Assembly (NCBI RefSeq): GCF_037963835.1
Contig: NZ_CP150145.1
Coordinates: 6,200,001 to 6,264,000, forward strand
DNA: 64,000 nucleotides
Source: Paenibacillus sp. FSL H8-0332
Lineage (GTDB): Bacteria; Bacillota; Bacilli; Paenibacillales; Paenibacillaceae
Direction: 5' to 3'
The translations under genes and the position numbers were made by a program. The notes beneath the pieces were generated by a model, which was given only the letters and a program-made list of their open reading frames with translations, was not told the origin of the DNA and searched no databases. Numbering within the stretch: position 1 is the first letter of the stretch; every line of letters starts with the position of its first letter. Below, in pieces: positions 1 to 8,282 of the stretch.

Positions 1-672
1 CATCTCAATTCGGGGTTGTTCGGCAATGAAGGCTACATCTCGCGGGACGAGGTGGCTGCGCTCTATGAGGGGCATGAGATTTCGGCGCATACCAGCACCC
101 ATCCCTTCCTAACTATGACTCCGCGCGAGGGGATCGCCGATGAGATTCTGACGGACCGCAAGGCGCTGGAGGAGTTGGCCGGTTATCCGGTAAGGGGCAT
201 GTCCTATCCGTTCGGCAATTACAATGATCAGGTGGTCGGCTTGCTCCCTGCCCTGGGTATTGAGTATTCCCGCACGGTGAATTCCCACCACAGCTTCAGC
301 CTGCCGGACAACCTGCTGGCTTGGCACCCTACCTGCCACCACAAGGAGATGCTGGCCCTGGGTAAGAAGTTCCTGGAGGAGAAGCCCCGCTTCTCGTATA
401 TGCAGCTGCTCTATGTCTGGGGACACAGCTATGAGTTCAATGACGATGACAACTGGCAGGAGCTGGAGCAGTTCGCCGCTATGATGGGCGGCCACGAAGA
501 CATCTGGTACGCCACCAATATCGGGATCGTGGACTACCTCTCCGCTGTGCAGGGACTGCGCTTCTCGGCTTCGCAGGAGATGGTCTATAACCCGTCGGCA
601 GTGGAGGTATGGATCTCCGTAGAGGGCGAAGCCTGCCGAATTCCCGGAGGGGCAACGGTACGGTTGGGTTAG
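1..672 (+). CDS. Polysaccharide deacetylase (NodB-fold) family protein, 5' end outside window
   Basis: The reading frame is open from the first base, so the start lies upstream; 223 residues are visible. The fragment has the zinc-site pattern of carbohydrate esterase family 4 (SAHTSTHP, with two His three residues apart) about 35 residues in, and the second conserved motif (SYPFGNYND) about 35 residues later. Such enzymes remove N- or O-acetyl groups from chitin, peptidoglycan or related polymers. The early Asp motif and any signal peptide lie off the window, so activity and location cannot be judged. The C-terminal 60 residues (after GIVDYL) form a short beta-rich tail seen in sugar-deacetylase relatives. 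The gene converges on the minus-strand gene at 1221-2279, with a hairpin-rich gap and a shared terminator between them. The family call is fairly sure; the substrate is unknown. Confidence 0.75.
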   Translation, partial: HLNSGLFGNEGYISRDEVAALYEGHEISAHTSTHPFLTMTPREGIADEILTDRKALEELAGYPVRGMSYPFGNYNDQVVGLLPALGIEYSRTVNSHHSFSLPDNLLAWHPTCHHKEMLALGKKFLEEKPRFSYMQLLYVWGHSYEFNDDDNWQELEQFAAMMGGHEDIWYATNIGIVDYLSAVQGLRFSASQEMVYNPSAVEVWISVEGEACRIPGGATVRLG

Positions 673-727
673 GGAATGCTGGGTTAGGGGACTGTTGGAT
701 TAGGAGGCTTGTTGGTCACGAAGGAGA

Positions 728-905
728 AATGTTGCACTAATTGCAGCTTTGGTTACTTACTCCCGGGCGTTTGAGTGGAATGTTGCACAAAATGCAGGAA
801 TTGGCTCGCCCCTCGGTTTGGGGGATGAGAAATGCTGCATTTCTTACAACAATCCTGAGTTAGAGCCGACTTAACGCGGGGAATGTTGTATTTAGTGCAG
901 GATTT
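728..905. repeat. Four palindromic 19-bp units at 51-52 bp pitch (TGTTGCA-type)
   Basis: Four copies of a 19-base imperfect palindrome lie here, for example TGTTGCACAAAATGCAGGA and TGTTGTATTTAGTGCAGGA. The equivalent G residues fall at 731, 782, 834 and 885, giving steps of 51, 52 and 51. The sequence between them is poorly conserved. The array sits between two converging genes, just before their shared terminator. Open frames across it have no ribosome binding site and are not considered genes. Confidence 0.75.
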
Positions 906-950
906 CGCCAACAGTAGCCAGTTAGTCTGAAGGCCATAAGCAGGCATAAT

Positions 951-998
951 AAAACCCGATTCCGCCGCAGCCTAGATGGCTGGTGGAATCGGGTTTTT
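951..998. terminator. Bidirectional rho-independent terminator
   Basis: A 13-base stem (AAAACCCGATTCC paired with GGAATCGGGTTTT) encloses a short loop, with a T-run on the plus side and an A-run that becomes a T-run on the minus side. It can end both the deacetylase gene and the minus-strand gene that stops at 1221. Between 999 and 1220 I see no gene. The only structure is a direct repeat of AGCAGCTTGAACA, at about 1056 and 1157. Confidence 0.85.
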
Positions 999-1220
999 GT
1001 TATAGTAGAGGCGCTTAGATATTAAGGGTCTTTGGAGAGCGTATTGTCTGACGGCAGCAGCTTGAACAGCATGAGTCGCAGCGTTGCGCTGTACGGCTGC
1101 GAGTAGCACAGGCAGATTATCGGTGTGGTGACGGCGATAGTCCTTCTGGCGGTAGCAGCAGCTTGAACACAGTCGCCGCTCTAGATGGGGATCAGAGACA
1201 GCAGCCATCCTCTCCGGCAG

Positions 1221-2279
1221 CTACTGCCATCCTCCGGCGGCAGCGTCGGTATTGTCCTGCCGGGCGATCCAGGTCAGGCAGGCCGCCCGGAGCAGCGCTT
1301 CAGTCCGCAGGGCTGCGCTGCAAAAGACCCCGCTCAGGCCGATCTCATACAGATCGGCCAGCGCGTACGCCGCCGGTGCCCCCGCGGCGAGCACTGCCGC
1401 CGCCGGCCGCACCCGGCGTACGGCGGCCAGCACCCCAGCCGCCGCCTGCGCGAAGCCCTCGGCGGCGTTCTCCCCGGGCGCGGCCTCCTCCGCCGCGCCG
1501 TCCAGCACCAGGAAATCGGCGATACGCGCGATTTCTCCGGCGGCAGCCTGCTCCACATCGGGCGCGAGCAGCGCCCCGATGCGGCAGGCTGCCGCATAAG
1601 CGTGGCCGAGAGTCTGCTCGGCCACACCCTCAATGAATTCGCGCTGCGCCGCGAATTCCTCCAGGCTGGCGGGGTACGGCGCCAGCAAATCGATGCGGCT
1701 GTCGCCGCCCAGCCGCTGGCTGTGCAGGGCGGCGGCGAACAGCGCGTCAAGCTGCGCATCCTGAAGCGCAGCAAGTCTGGCCGGGCGGGCAGCGAGCTCC
1801 GGCGTATAGAGCAGAGCAACCGCGGCCCAGACGCCGTCCGCCGACTCCAGGAGGTCGGCAGCAGCAGCCCGCAGCCGGTGATAGATCCGCTGCAGGATAC
1901 GCTCCGCCTGCTCCTCATCACTGCATGACATCCAGCTTGAATAGAGTGTTGCGGTCTCTGGCGCAAGCAGCCATTCCTCGCCCCGGATCAGGCAAGGGCC
2001 CGCAGGGTAGACACCCGGCTCCTCACGCTGATGAGACCGCTCACCCGTTCCATCACGCAGGACCAGGAATGCCTGACGCTCCCCCGGGCGGCGGGAATAA
2101 GTCCGCTCCCGGTTCACTTTTCCCTTACGCGGCTCCCCTTCAGCAAGAAATTCCGCTGCGGCGGAAGCTACAGATGCGGACTGGCTCATCTCTATGCCAA
2201 TGGTCCGGTCGCCGGTGTTATACTTGAACGGGCGCTCTTCCTTGTTTGGATCATCCTTCTGCTGGCGTTCACCCTTCAT
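1221..2279 (-). CDS. Degenerate PEP-utilising-enzyme C-terminal-like protein (probable pseudo-enzyme)
   Basis: This 352-residue, Ala-rich protein has no obvious close match. Its C-terminal 190 residues resemble the TIM-barrel PEP-binding domain of PTS enzyme I and pyruvate phosphate dikinase. ARPARLAALQDAQLDALFAAA stands for the RxxLFxxQLRAIxRAA helix, LLAPYPASLEEF for the MFPM-SxEE strand, IARIADFLVLDG for the VDFFSIGTNDLTQ strand, and LADLYEIGLSGVFCS for the LLGLGxxxLSxSP end. The catalytic CGE motif and the GTND motif are both replaced, so PEP chemistry is unlikely. The first 150 residues are polar and unrecognised. The ATG at 2279 is preferred over the GTG at 2291 because AAGGTGG lies 8 bases before it. 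Very high GC makes long shadow frames on the other strand. The product could be a regulator or scaffold that kept the fold; its role is unknown. Confidence 0.6.
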   Translation of the reverse strand: MKGERQQKDDPNKEERPFKYNTGDRTIGIEMSQSASVASAAAEFLAEGEPRKGKVNRERTYSRRPGERQAFLVLRDGTGERSHQREEPGVYPAGPCLIRGEEWLLAPETATLYSSWMSCSDEEQAERILQRIYHRLRAAAADLLESADGVWAAVALLYTPELAARPARLAALQDAQLDALFAAALHSQRLGGDSRIDLLAPYPASLEEFAAQREFIEGVAEQTLGHAYAAACRIGALLAPDVEQAAAGEIARIADFLVLDGAAEEAAPGENAAEGFAQAAAGVLAAVRRVRPAAAVLAAGAPAAYALADLYEIGLSGVFCSAALRTEALLRAACLTWIARQDNTDAAAGGWQ

Positions 2280-2518
2280 CCTCGCACCCACCTTTTCTCA
2301 CTTGGATTACTGCCGATCTGCTCCCCTCAAGGGGCTGCTGCCAGCACTTAACATGCTTCAATCTATAAATACTGGCAAAGGCACTGAAATATGCAAACGG
2401 TATCAAATGAATGCAGCAGCAGCAGCTTACTCGAATGGGTAGTGGACAAGCGGAGGGTGGCGAGCTTCAGTAGGTGGGCGAGTTGAAGTAGGCGGGAAGT
2501 AACCTTTACATATTCTGT

Positions 2519-2590
2519 TGTTTGTTGTATGGAATACATCAGAACGGATTTTAACGCCGAATATAGCCTAATCTACTGCAGAAAATACAT
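2519..2590. repeat. Two TGTTGYA-type palindromic units 51 bp apart
   Basis: TGTTGTATGGAATACATCA begins at 2523 and a diverged unit around ACTGCAGAAAATACA follows; the TGTA/TGCA cores start at 2526 and 2577, exactly 51 apart. They lie in the 660-base gap upstream of the 2279 gene and downstream of the sulfhydrylase gene. Apart from these, the hairpin at 2716 and the terminator at 2812, the gap holds nothing I recognise. Confidence 0.5.
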
Positions 2591-2715
2591 TCGCCGGCCC
2601 AATTCCTCGGATCAGTTCCTCACGAACCGCTTTTCTTACAAACCATTTCCTTATTTCCTCGCAAACACTCCGCCTCCCTCCTCCCATTCCCCCCACCTCC
2701 TGCTCCCGCTCAAGT

Positions 2716-2756
2716 GGAAACGGCTTTGCCGTCCTTTTAGGGACGGCACCGTTTCC
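2716..2756. other. Long hairpin in intergenic region, no T-run
   Basis: GGAAACGG...GCCGTCC pairs with GGGACGGC...CCGTTTCC around a TTTTA loop, giving a strong stem with a small bulge. Neither strand has a T-run after it, so it is not a standard terminator. It could be an mRNA-stabilising element or a relic of a small repeat. Confidence 0.55.
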
Positions 2757-2811
2757 GCGAGAAATAGAAGGAAGAGTTATGGTGTGAAACATATAAATGC
2801 TTATATTCAGC

Positions 2812-2856
2812 AAAAAACCACCGTATCATGCAGAATGGTTCTGCATAACACAGTGG
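2812..2856 (-). terminator. Terminator of the sulfhydrylase gene
   Basis: On the minus strand an 18-base stem with a few G-T wobbles (CCACTGTGTTATGCAGAA pairing with TTCTGCATGATACGGTGG) around CCA is followed by six T residues. It lies about 85 bases after the metY stop codon. The centre of the stem (ATGCAGAA/TTCTGCAT) resembles the dispersed palindromes. Confidence 0.85.
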
Positions 2857-2939
2857 CTGGTAATTTCTCATCCTATGCTGTCAGGAGCTAGGTTTCCGGG
2901 ATATTAGCTCAGCGGCATAGCCCGCTTCTGCTCTTCCCC

Positions 2940-4235
2940 TTAAGACTCCTGGCTGGCAGCGATCGCCTGCTCCAGGTCGAAGAGGATATCGTCGATGGAT
3001 TCGGTGCCAATGGACAAGCGCAGCAGTTCCGGATTAACACCGGCTGCCGCCTGCTCTTCGTCCGACAACTGCTGGTGGGTGGTGCTAGCCGGGTGGATGA
3101 TCAGCGACTTGGAGTCGCCGACATTAGCCAGATGGGAGAACAGCTTCACATTCTCGATCAGCTTCACCCCTGCTGCTGCTCCGCCTTTGATGCCGAAGGT
3201 CAGGATTGCCCCTTGGCCCTTAGGCAGATATTTCTGCGCCAGCTCATAGGATGGATGACTCTGCAGTCCGGCATAACTTACCCACTCCACAGAATCATGC
3301 GCCTCCAGATACTGGGCAACCTTGAGTGCATTCTGGCTGTGGCGCTCCAGACGCAGGTGCAGCGTTTCGAGCCCCTGCAAGAGCATCCACGAGTTGAACG
3401 GTGAAATGGCCGCGCCTAGGTCACGAAGCAGTTGAACCCGCGCTTTGATGATATAGGCGATAGGACCTACAGCTTCAGTGTAGACTACCCCGTGGTAGCT
3501 CGGGTCCGGTTCAGTAAGTCCAGGGAACCTTCCGCTGGCCTTCCAGTCGAATTTGCCGCCGTCCACGATGACTCCGCCGATGGAGGTACCGTGGCCGCCG
3601 ATGAATTTGGTCGCCGAGTGTACGACGATATCCGCCCCGAATTCAATCGGACGCAGCAGATACGGACTAGGGAAGGTGTTGTCAACAATCAGCGGAATCC
3701 CGTGTTCGTGGGCGATGGCTGCAACCTTTTCGATATCCAGCACATTGCCTTGCGGGTTGCCAATGGTCTCGGCGTAGAGCGCCTTGGTCTTGTCCGTAAT
3801 CGCCGCCCGGAAGTTCTCCGGATTGTCGGAATCCACAAATTTCACCTGAATCCCCAGCTTGGGCAACGTTGTAGAGAACAGATTATAAGTCCCGCCGTAC
3901 AGGCTTGCGGAGGATACAATCTCATCCCCGGCTCCGGCAATATTCAGAATAGAGAAGGAAATGGCCGCCATTCCGGAAGCTGTCGCCAGTGCCCCGGCCC
4001 CGCCCTCCAGCGCGGCAAGACGCTGTTCAAACACATCGGTTGTGGGATTCATAAGCCGGGTATAGATGTTGCCGAACTCCTTGAGCGCGAACAGATTCGC
4101 TGCGTGCTCCGCATCGCGGAACCCGTAGGATGTAGTCTGATACAGCGGCACGGCACGGGCTAAAGTAGTTGGGTCAATCTCCTGGCCTGCATGAACGGCT
4201 AGGGTCTCAAATGACAGCTTGCGCTCTTCTGACAT
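2940..4235 (-). CDS. metY: O-acetylhomoserine aminocarboxypropyltransferase (O-acetylhomoserine sulfhydrylase)
   Basis: This is a 431-residue cytosolic PLP enzyme of the Cys/Met metabolism family. It joins O-acetylhomoserine with sulfide to give homocysteine, the direct sulfhydrylation route to methionine. The start ETLAVHAGQEIDPTT, the LYQTTSYGF block, the phosphate-binding ASGMAA loop and VHSATKFIGGHG, whose Lys (about residue 210) forms the PLP Schiff base, are all intact. The length is normal for the MetY type, which is longer than cystathionine gamma-synthase. The ATG has AGGAGG 8 bases upstream. The gene stands alone with its own terminator at 2812-2856. Its leader (4236-4310) shows no SAM riboswitch pattern, so control is probably by a protein. 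Cystathionine synthase and other relatives are less likely because of length and the N-terminal block. Confidence 0.93.
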   Translation of the reverse strand: MSEERKLSFETLAVHAGQEIDPTTLARAVPLYQTTSYGFRDAEHAANLFALKEFGNIYTRLMNPTTDVFEQRLAALEGGAGALATASGMAAISFSILNIAGAGDEIVSSASLYGGTYNLFSTTLPKLGIQVKFVDSDNPENFRAAITDKTKALYAETIGNPQGNVLDIEKVAAIAHEHGIPLIVDNTFPSPYLLRPIEFGADIVVHSATKFIGGHGTSIGGVIVDGGKFDWKASGRFPGLTEPDPSYHGVVYTEAVGPIAYIIKARVQLLRDLGAAISPFNSWMLLQGLETLHLRLERHSQNALKVAQYLEAHDSVEWVSYAGLQSHPSYELAQKYLPKGQGAILTFGIKGGAAAGVKLIENVKLFSHLANVGDSKSLIIHPASTTHQQLSDEEQAAAGVNPELLRLSIGTESIDDILFDLEQAIAASQES

Positions 4236-4381
4236 GGGTATTTCCTCCTCATAAATCGATAATGGGAAACGTTAACAATAAAGAATTGTACCTATTCTCT
4301 CACAAACCATGTCATTTGAAAAGATAAAATTCTTATTAATTCACTGTGTTTTATTAAGTTTAGCAAGCCAGAATAACCTCC

Positions 4382-4565
4382 CTGCAAAATGCTGTACATT
4401 CTGCAACCTACGCGCAGCTATTACGGCATATCCGGAAGGAATGTTGTATGAAATACAGCAAAAGTTACGTTCATCTGCCTCAAGCGGGAGGAATGCTGCC
4501 TTTTGTGCAACTTTGGAGGGATAGAGCCGATAGGTTTCAGCGAATGTTGCATTTCAGGCACAATT
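4382..4565. repeat. Four TGTTGYA-type palindromic units at 51-52 bp pitch
   Basis: The units begin at about 4390, 4442, 4494 and 4545, with steps of 52, 52 and 51. The clearest is TGTTGTATGAAATACAGCA, an almost perfect stem whose T-A pairs replace the C-G pairs of other units. The array fills most of the 446-base gap between metY and the GntR gene. The rest of the gap holds the GntR-operon terminator and the metY promoter region. Confidence 0.7.
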
Positions 4566-4590
4566 CTCAGCTGCAGGCTACATCCATGGT

Positions 4591-4614
4591 AAAAACCCCG
4601 CTGCAAGCAGCGGG
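4591..4614 (-). terminator. Terminator of the dga-like operon
   Basis: On the minus strand CCCGCTGC-TT-GCAGCGGGG is followed by TTTTT. It lies 67 bases after the stop codon of the GntR-family gene, the last gene of the operon that begins at 9360. Confidence 0.85.
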
Positions 4615-4681
4615 ACCAAGTGCGAGGTTATCCCTCTAACAAATCTTGTGGCTGCAACATCTGTCCAAAGGAACCACAGCT

Positions 4682-5428
4682 TCAAGTATCATAGCTGACC
4701 AGATAATGATGGAGCTCCGTATTATAGCAGCCGATGCTGTGCTCGATCAGCCTGCCTTCCCCGTCATAGGAGTTGCGCAGGCGCTTCAGCACAGGCGTCC
4801 CCGGCGGAAGCTTCAGCAGCACGCATACCTCGGATGGTGCCGACTCCACGAAGAAGCGGTCCCTGAAGTTCTCCAGCACAATGTCGTTCTCCTCCAGCGA
4901 GTCGTACAGGGACTGGATGTCTGCCCCCATCTCTGCCGCTTCCCCGCCGGGCAGGGCTGCTGCCGTCAGGAAATGCACCAGATGTATATAGGGCTGGCCA
5001 TCCAGAATATACAGACGTTCAATCCGCTGGCAATACGGCCCGTAGAGGCTGTATTCCTCTGTTCCAGCTTCATTTACGAGGCGCTGGGATAAGAGCAGTT
5101 TCTTTTCCAGCTTATGGCCCGCTTCGACCAGCAGCTCCGTGAACCGTTTGCCCTTGGAGAGCTTCTGGTAGGAGGTATTGCGCATGACTATGGTTCCGAC
5201 ACCACTTTTCTTCTGCACATAACCTTCCTGGGCCAGTTCCTGGACCGCGCCGCGGACCGTCATTTTGCTGACACCGAACTCCTTCTCGAGCTGAGGCTCG
5301 GAGGGAATAATGCTGCCGAGCGGGTATACCCCGTGCAGAATCCGGTCCTTGAGGATCTTCTGGATCTGCTGGTATAAAGGGCCTTGCTTGCGTTTCAGTG
5401 ACACCTTACGTTCACTACCTTTCAACAT
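4682..5428 (-). CDS. GntR-family (HutC/FarR type) transcriptional regulator
   Basis: This 248-residue regulator has a winged-helix DNA-binding domain at about residues 12-80 (LYQQIQKILKDRI...PSEPQLEKEFGVSKMTVRGAVQELAQEGYV...GVGTIV). A UTRA-type effector domain follows at about 95-240, ending in the usual HHYLVSYDT-like tail. Regulators of this type release DNA when they bind a sugar phosphate or amino-sugar compound. It is the last gene of the operon and overlaps the kinase gene by 14 bases, so it is probably translated by coupling and autoregulates the whole unit from the promoter near 9370-9550. The binding site itself I could not identify. The family call is secure; the effector is inferred to be an intermediate of the pathway encoded here. 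Confidence 0.9.
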   Translation of the reverse strand: MLKGSERKVSLKRKQGPLYQQIQKILKDRILHGVYPLGSIIPSEPQLEKEFGVSKMTVRGAVQELAQEGYVQKKSGVGTIVMRNTSYQKLSKGKRFTELLVEAGHKLEKKLLLSQRLVNEAGTEEYSLYGPYCQRIERLYILDGQPYIHLVHFLTAAALPGGEAAEMGADIQSLYDSLEENDIVLENFRDRFFVESAPSEVCVLLKLPPGTPVLKRLRNSYDGEGRLIEHSIGCYNTELHHYLVSYDT

Positions 5429-6428
5429 CTAAGGTAAAGTCTGACAGCGCCCGGAGCACCTCGCCCTCGGTAAACAGCGCGGTATCGCCCGGGATAGTGT
5501 GGGCCAGCATCGCTGCGGCGGCTGCCATCTCCACCGTCTGCTGCTGCGGATACTCCTGCAATTCACCATGGATAATAGCGCTGGCAAAAGCATCACCGGC
5601 ACCAATCCGGTCATACACCGGGAAGGTCAGCTTACGGGAGAACGCGAATGTACCTTGACGGTACAAATATCCTGTCAGGGAATGCGTATTGTCCGCGTTA
5701 ATCTCACGGTGGGTGCCCGCTGCCGCTCTGATTCCGAAGCGCTCCGCCACAGCGGGAATCGCTTGCTTCAACTGTGTTATTCTATCATAATCTGCCGCTG
5801 CGGTGCCAAGAATGTACAGCGCATCCTTTTCGTTCATCAGCACCAGATCGGCAAGCGCAAGCAGCTCCTCGTAATGCGGACGGGCCTTGGCATACCCCTC
5901 CTCACCCCATAACGCCGGACGGTAGTTGCAATCAAATACCACCCTGCCCCCGGCACGCTTCACCTCCGCCGCAAGCTGCTTCATCTGCCCGCGCACCCCG
6001 TCATTCATAGCCAGCGTAATGCCGCATAGATGAAGTACATCCACCCGGGAAGCCAGCGCCGCCATATCATACTGATTGGCCTCTGCGGTATTGAAGCTGC
6101 TGCCCAGCCGGTCGGTATAAGTGACTCTTCCGGGGCGGGCGCCGAACCCGTTCTCCAGGAAGTACATTCCGAGGTGCTTGCCGCCCCGGCGGATCAGCGA
6201 CGTATCCACCCCAAGCTTGCGCAGATAAGCGATTGCGGCTTCCCCTACCGGAGTCTCCGGCAAGGTCGTGATCAGTGCTCCGTTATGGCCATATCTGGCG
6301 AGCGCCGCCGTCACATTCACCCCGCTGCCCGAAAAAGAATACTCCAGCCTGCTGCTCTGGGCCAGTGTCTCCACCCCCGGAACCTGAAGCCGCATCATCA
6401 CTTCGCCGAAGGCAGCGATTCTAGGCAT
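5415..6428 (-). CDS. kdgK: 2-dehydro-3-deoxygluconate kinase-like PfkB-family sugar kinase
   Basis: A 337-residue ribokinase-fold enzyme. It has the N-terminal FGEVMMRL strand, the GSGVNVTAALARYG substrate loop and the C-terminal signature DRIGAGDAFASAII with the catalytic Asp near residue 279. KdgK phosphorylates 2-keto-3-deoxygluconate to KDPG, the substrate of the aldolase encoded by the gene just before it, and this context supports the assignment over other PfkB kinases. The gene overlaps the aldolase gene by 8 bases and the regulator gene by 14, so the operon is tightly coupled. A weak GGTGG precedes the ATG. Substrate specificity is inferred from the operon; the family is certain. Confidence 0.85.
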   Translation of the reverse strand: MPRIAAFGEVMMRLQVPGVETLAQSSRLEYSFSGSGVNVTAALARYGHNGALITTLPETPVGEAAIAYLRKLGVDTSLIRRGGKHLGMYFLENGFGARPGRVTYTDRLGSSFNTAEANQYDMAALASRVDVLHLCGITLAMNDGVRGQMKQLAAEVKRAGGRVVFDCNYRPALWGEEGYAKARPHYEELLALADLVLMNEKDALYILGTAAADYDRITQLKQAIPAVAERFGIRAAAGTHREINADNTHSLTGYLYRQGTFAFSRKLTFPVYDRIGAGDAFASAIIHGELQEYPQQQTVEMAAAAAMLAHTIPGDTALFTEGEVLRALSDFTLDVER

Positions 6429-7176
6429 ACCGGTCCACCAGCGATTTCATCGTACGGAGCAGCGTACGGACATCCTGTACGTTCGTACTTCCAGTCTGCG
6501 GGTCAATAATTGAGGAATAGACATGCGGGATCACCTGCGGCACGCCTGCCTGAAGTGCAATCTCCAGAATGGGTCCGAAGTTATCCAGATCGATGCCGCC
6601 GGTAGGCTCCAGGGCAAATCCGGCTTCTCCGCAGGCCGTAGCTACCGCACGATATTCTTCTTCCAGCTCCAGCCCTTTCATCGGAAAATATTTAAGCGCA
6701 TTGCCGCCCATGTCCCGGACCAGAGCAATGGCAGCATGTACCGGAACGATGGCCTGCGAAGCATTCCCCGCGCTGACCGGACCGGTGGAAATATTGACAT
6801 AGCCCGGCTGTCCGCAGGGAGAGACCAGGCTGTTAATCCAGCTGTCCTTTGCTCCCAGATTGGCACGGGTCGCACCTACTGCCGGAAACACCTGATTGAT
6901 ATGACTGCCTGCATAGCTTGAAGCAATCTCTGCGACTACCGCCGCCTGGCGGTTGTCCCCGGCTCCAAGCCCGATCGATACGGCGTCCTGGATCGTCTGT
7001 CCATACTCCGTCATAGCGGCGGACGCTTCCCGGGCGTTAGCGTAATTTTTGGAGAGTACGCCCACCAGAACATGCCCTTCGGCAGCCTCATAGATATCCT
7101 TGGCATTCCCGATACTGCCAGCCAGTACATTCAGTGCCGCTCTGTTCTTATAGAAACGCTCCTGAATCTTGCTCAT
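6421..7176 (-). CDS. dgaF: KDGP aldolase family protein (DgaF-like)
   Basis: This 251-residue protein matches the KDGP-aldolase family typified by Salmonella DgaF, which splits 2-keto-3-deoxygluconate-6-phosphate into pyruvate and glyceraldehyde-3-phosphate. Marks are the N-terminal FYKNRAALNVLAGSI, QDAVSIGLGAGDNRQA, the ISTGPVSAG loop, NALKYFPMKGL with a Lys suited to Schiff-base chemistry, and EPTGGIDLDNF near the end. It is distinct from the shorter Eda-type KDPG aldolases. Its start codon shares one base with the stop of the ammonia-lyase gene (TAATG) and it overlaps the kinase gene by 8 bases. Always finding this family next to DgaE-like proteins supports the joint pathway. Confidence in family is high; the physiological substrate is inferred. 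Confidence 0.88.
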   Translation of the reverse strand: MSKIQERFYKNRAALNVLAGSIGNAKDIYEAAEGHVLVGVLSKNYANAREASAAMTEYGQTIQDAVSIGLGAGDNRQAAVVAEIASSYAGSHINQVFPAVGATRANLGAKDSWINSLVSPCGQPGYVNISTGPVSAGNASQAIVPVHAAIALVRDMGGNALKYFPMKGLELEEEYRAVATACGEAGFALEPTGGIDLDNFGPILEIALQAGVPQVIPHVYSSIIDPQTGSTNVQDVRTLLRTMKSLVDRYA

Positions 7177-8282
7177 TATGTTCTGCCCCCTATTATTTCA
7201 TGAATTCTGCTGACGATAACCTGAAGATCGTCGCCCTGCAGCGATCGCGGATCGATATCGAAATATCCCTGCTTCACGCCATAGTCCCGCGTATACACGG
7301 CAATATCGCCTTCCCGCAGGCGGTCATTGACCTCCCGTGCATCCACGCCCGCAGCAGCGGCATCAATCTGGATGCGCCCCCGGTAGATCTCCCGGCCCGC
7401 TTCATCCTGCACGGTGCGGACCGACACTCCGGGAAGACCAGTGAGCGGTTGAAGCGCCTCCAGTGCCTGCTTCTCCTGCTGGCTGCTGTCAGCCTTGGTC
7501 TGGTATTCATCCAACGCCTGAAGCAATCCGAAGGTCGTCTCTTTGCCAACCTTCATGCTGCGGCCAATCCCATGGAGCTGCACCTTTAGCCACTGGGTGT
7601 ATTTCTGCTTGCCCGCTACAATGCCCGAAGTTGGACCTTCCACAGCCTTCGAGCCGCTGTAGATGGCCAGATCTGAATACTGGACATATTTACGCAGGTC
7701 CTCCTCCGCAGCCGCATCGACAATCATTGGCACGCCCCTGCGCTGTGCAACCTCCCAGGCCTCCTCCACGGAGATCATATTCTTCTGTACGGCATGGTGG
7801 GATTTCACATAGAGGATCGCTGCGGTACGTTCACCGATGGCCTGTTCAATATGCTCTGCGCGGCCTTCGTTGGCATATCCTGCTTCAACCACCCGGCCGC
7901 CGCCGAGGAAGACCATCGTCTCCACCGGCGCTCCATATTGCACATTATGGCCCTTCAGCATAATGATCTCATTCTTCAGCACCGGCTCCTGGTGCAGGCG
8001 CAGACTGAGGCGCGGATCTCCGGCGGTTACAATGGCCGCCACCGACAGCGCGATGCCGCTGGAGGCTGAGTTCACGACAACGGCCCCTTCCGAGCCAAGC
8101 AGACGGGCGATGTACGCTCCCGCTTTGTCCACCAGATCCGCGATCTCCACATACTGCTGTCCGCCCTGCTTCATAGCCTCCATCACCGAATCGGTGGGCG
8201 CGGATACGCCAAGAATACTCATTCTTCCACTGGCATTAACCACACGCTTCAATCCATATTTAGCCTGTAATGAGTGATCCAT
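7176..8282 (-). CDS. dgaE: DgaE-like PLP-dependent ammonia-lyase (SelA-related fold)
   Basis: A 368-residue fold-type I PLP enzyme related to selenocysteine synthase SelA. Salmonella DgaE deaminates D-glucosaminate-6-phosphate to KDGP. The N-terminal KRVVNASGRMSILGVS is diagnostic. A PLP-phosphate loop (NSASSGIALSVAA), a cofactor Asp region (PMIVDAAAEED) and the Lys motif (IYSGSKAVEGPTSG) follow in order. The ATG at 8282 is chosen because AGGAGT lies 8 bases before it; a longer frame to 8330 has no such site. It overlaps the upstream amidohydrolase gene by 23 bases. No PTS genes accompany it here, unlike Salmonella, and a KDG kinase is present instead. The enzyme may therefore act on a non-phosphorylated amino-sugar acid. 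Confidence 0.87.
   Translation of the reverse strand: MDHSLQAKYGLKRVVNASGRMSILGVSAPTDSVMEAMKQGGQQYVEIADLVDKAGAYIARLLGSEGAVVVNSASSGIALSVAAIVTAGDPRLSLRLHQEPVLKNEIIMLKGHNVQYGAPVETMVFLGGGRVVEAGYANEGRAEHIEQAIGERTAAILYVKSHHAVQKNMISVEEAWEVAQRRGVPMIVDAAAEEDLRKYVQYSDLAIYSGSKAVEGPTSGIVAGKQKYTQWLKVQLHGIGRSMKVGKETTFGLLQALDEYQTKADSSQQEKQALEALQPLTGLPGVSVRTVQDEAGREIYRGRIQIDAAAAGVDAREVNDRLREGDIAVYTRDYGVKQGYFDIDPRSLQGDDLQVIVSRIHEIIGGRT

Noticed and set aside
753..947. 64-residue open frame over the 0.7-kb palindromes
   Set aside because: It is made of repeat units and has no start signal.
972..1208. 78-residue minus-strand open frame
   Set aside because: It overlaps the terminator stem, has no ribosome site and shows no sensible composition.
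1185..1928. Long plus-strand open frame opposite the PEP-utiliser-like gene
   Set aside because: It is a GC-driven shadow. The minus-strand frame has a ribosome site and recognisable motifs.
4255..4285. cre site near metY (GGGAAACGTTAACA)
   Set aside because: It fits the consensus poorly at the outer positions, and the context does not call for catabolite control.
4236..4320. SAM (S-box) riboswitch upstream of metY
   Set aside because: None of the conserved S-box sequence or stems is present.
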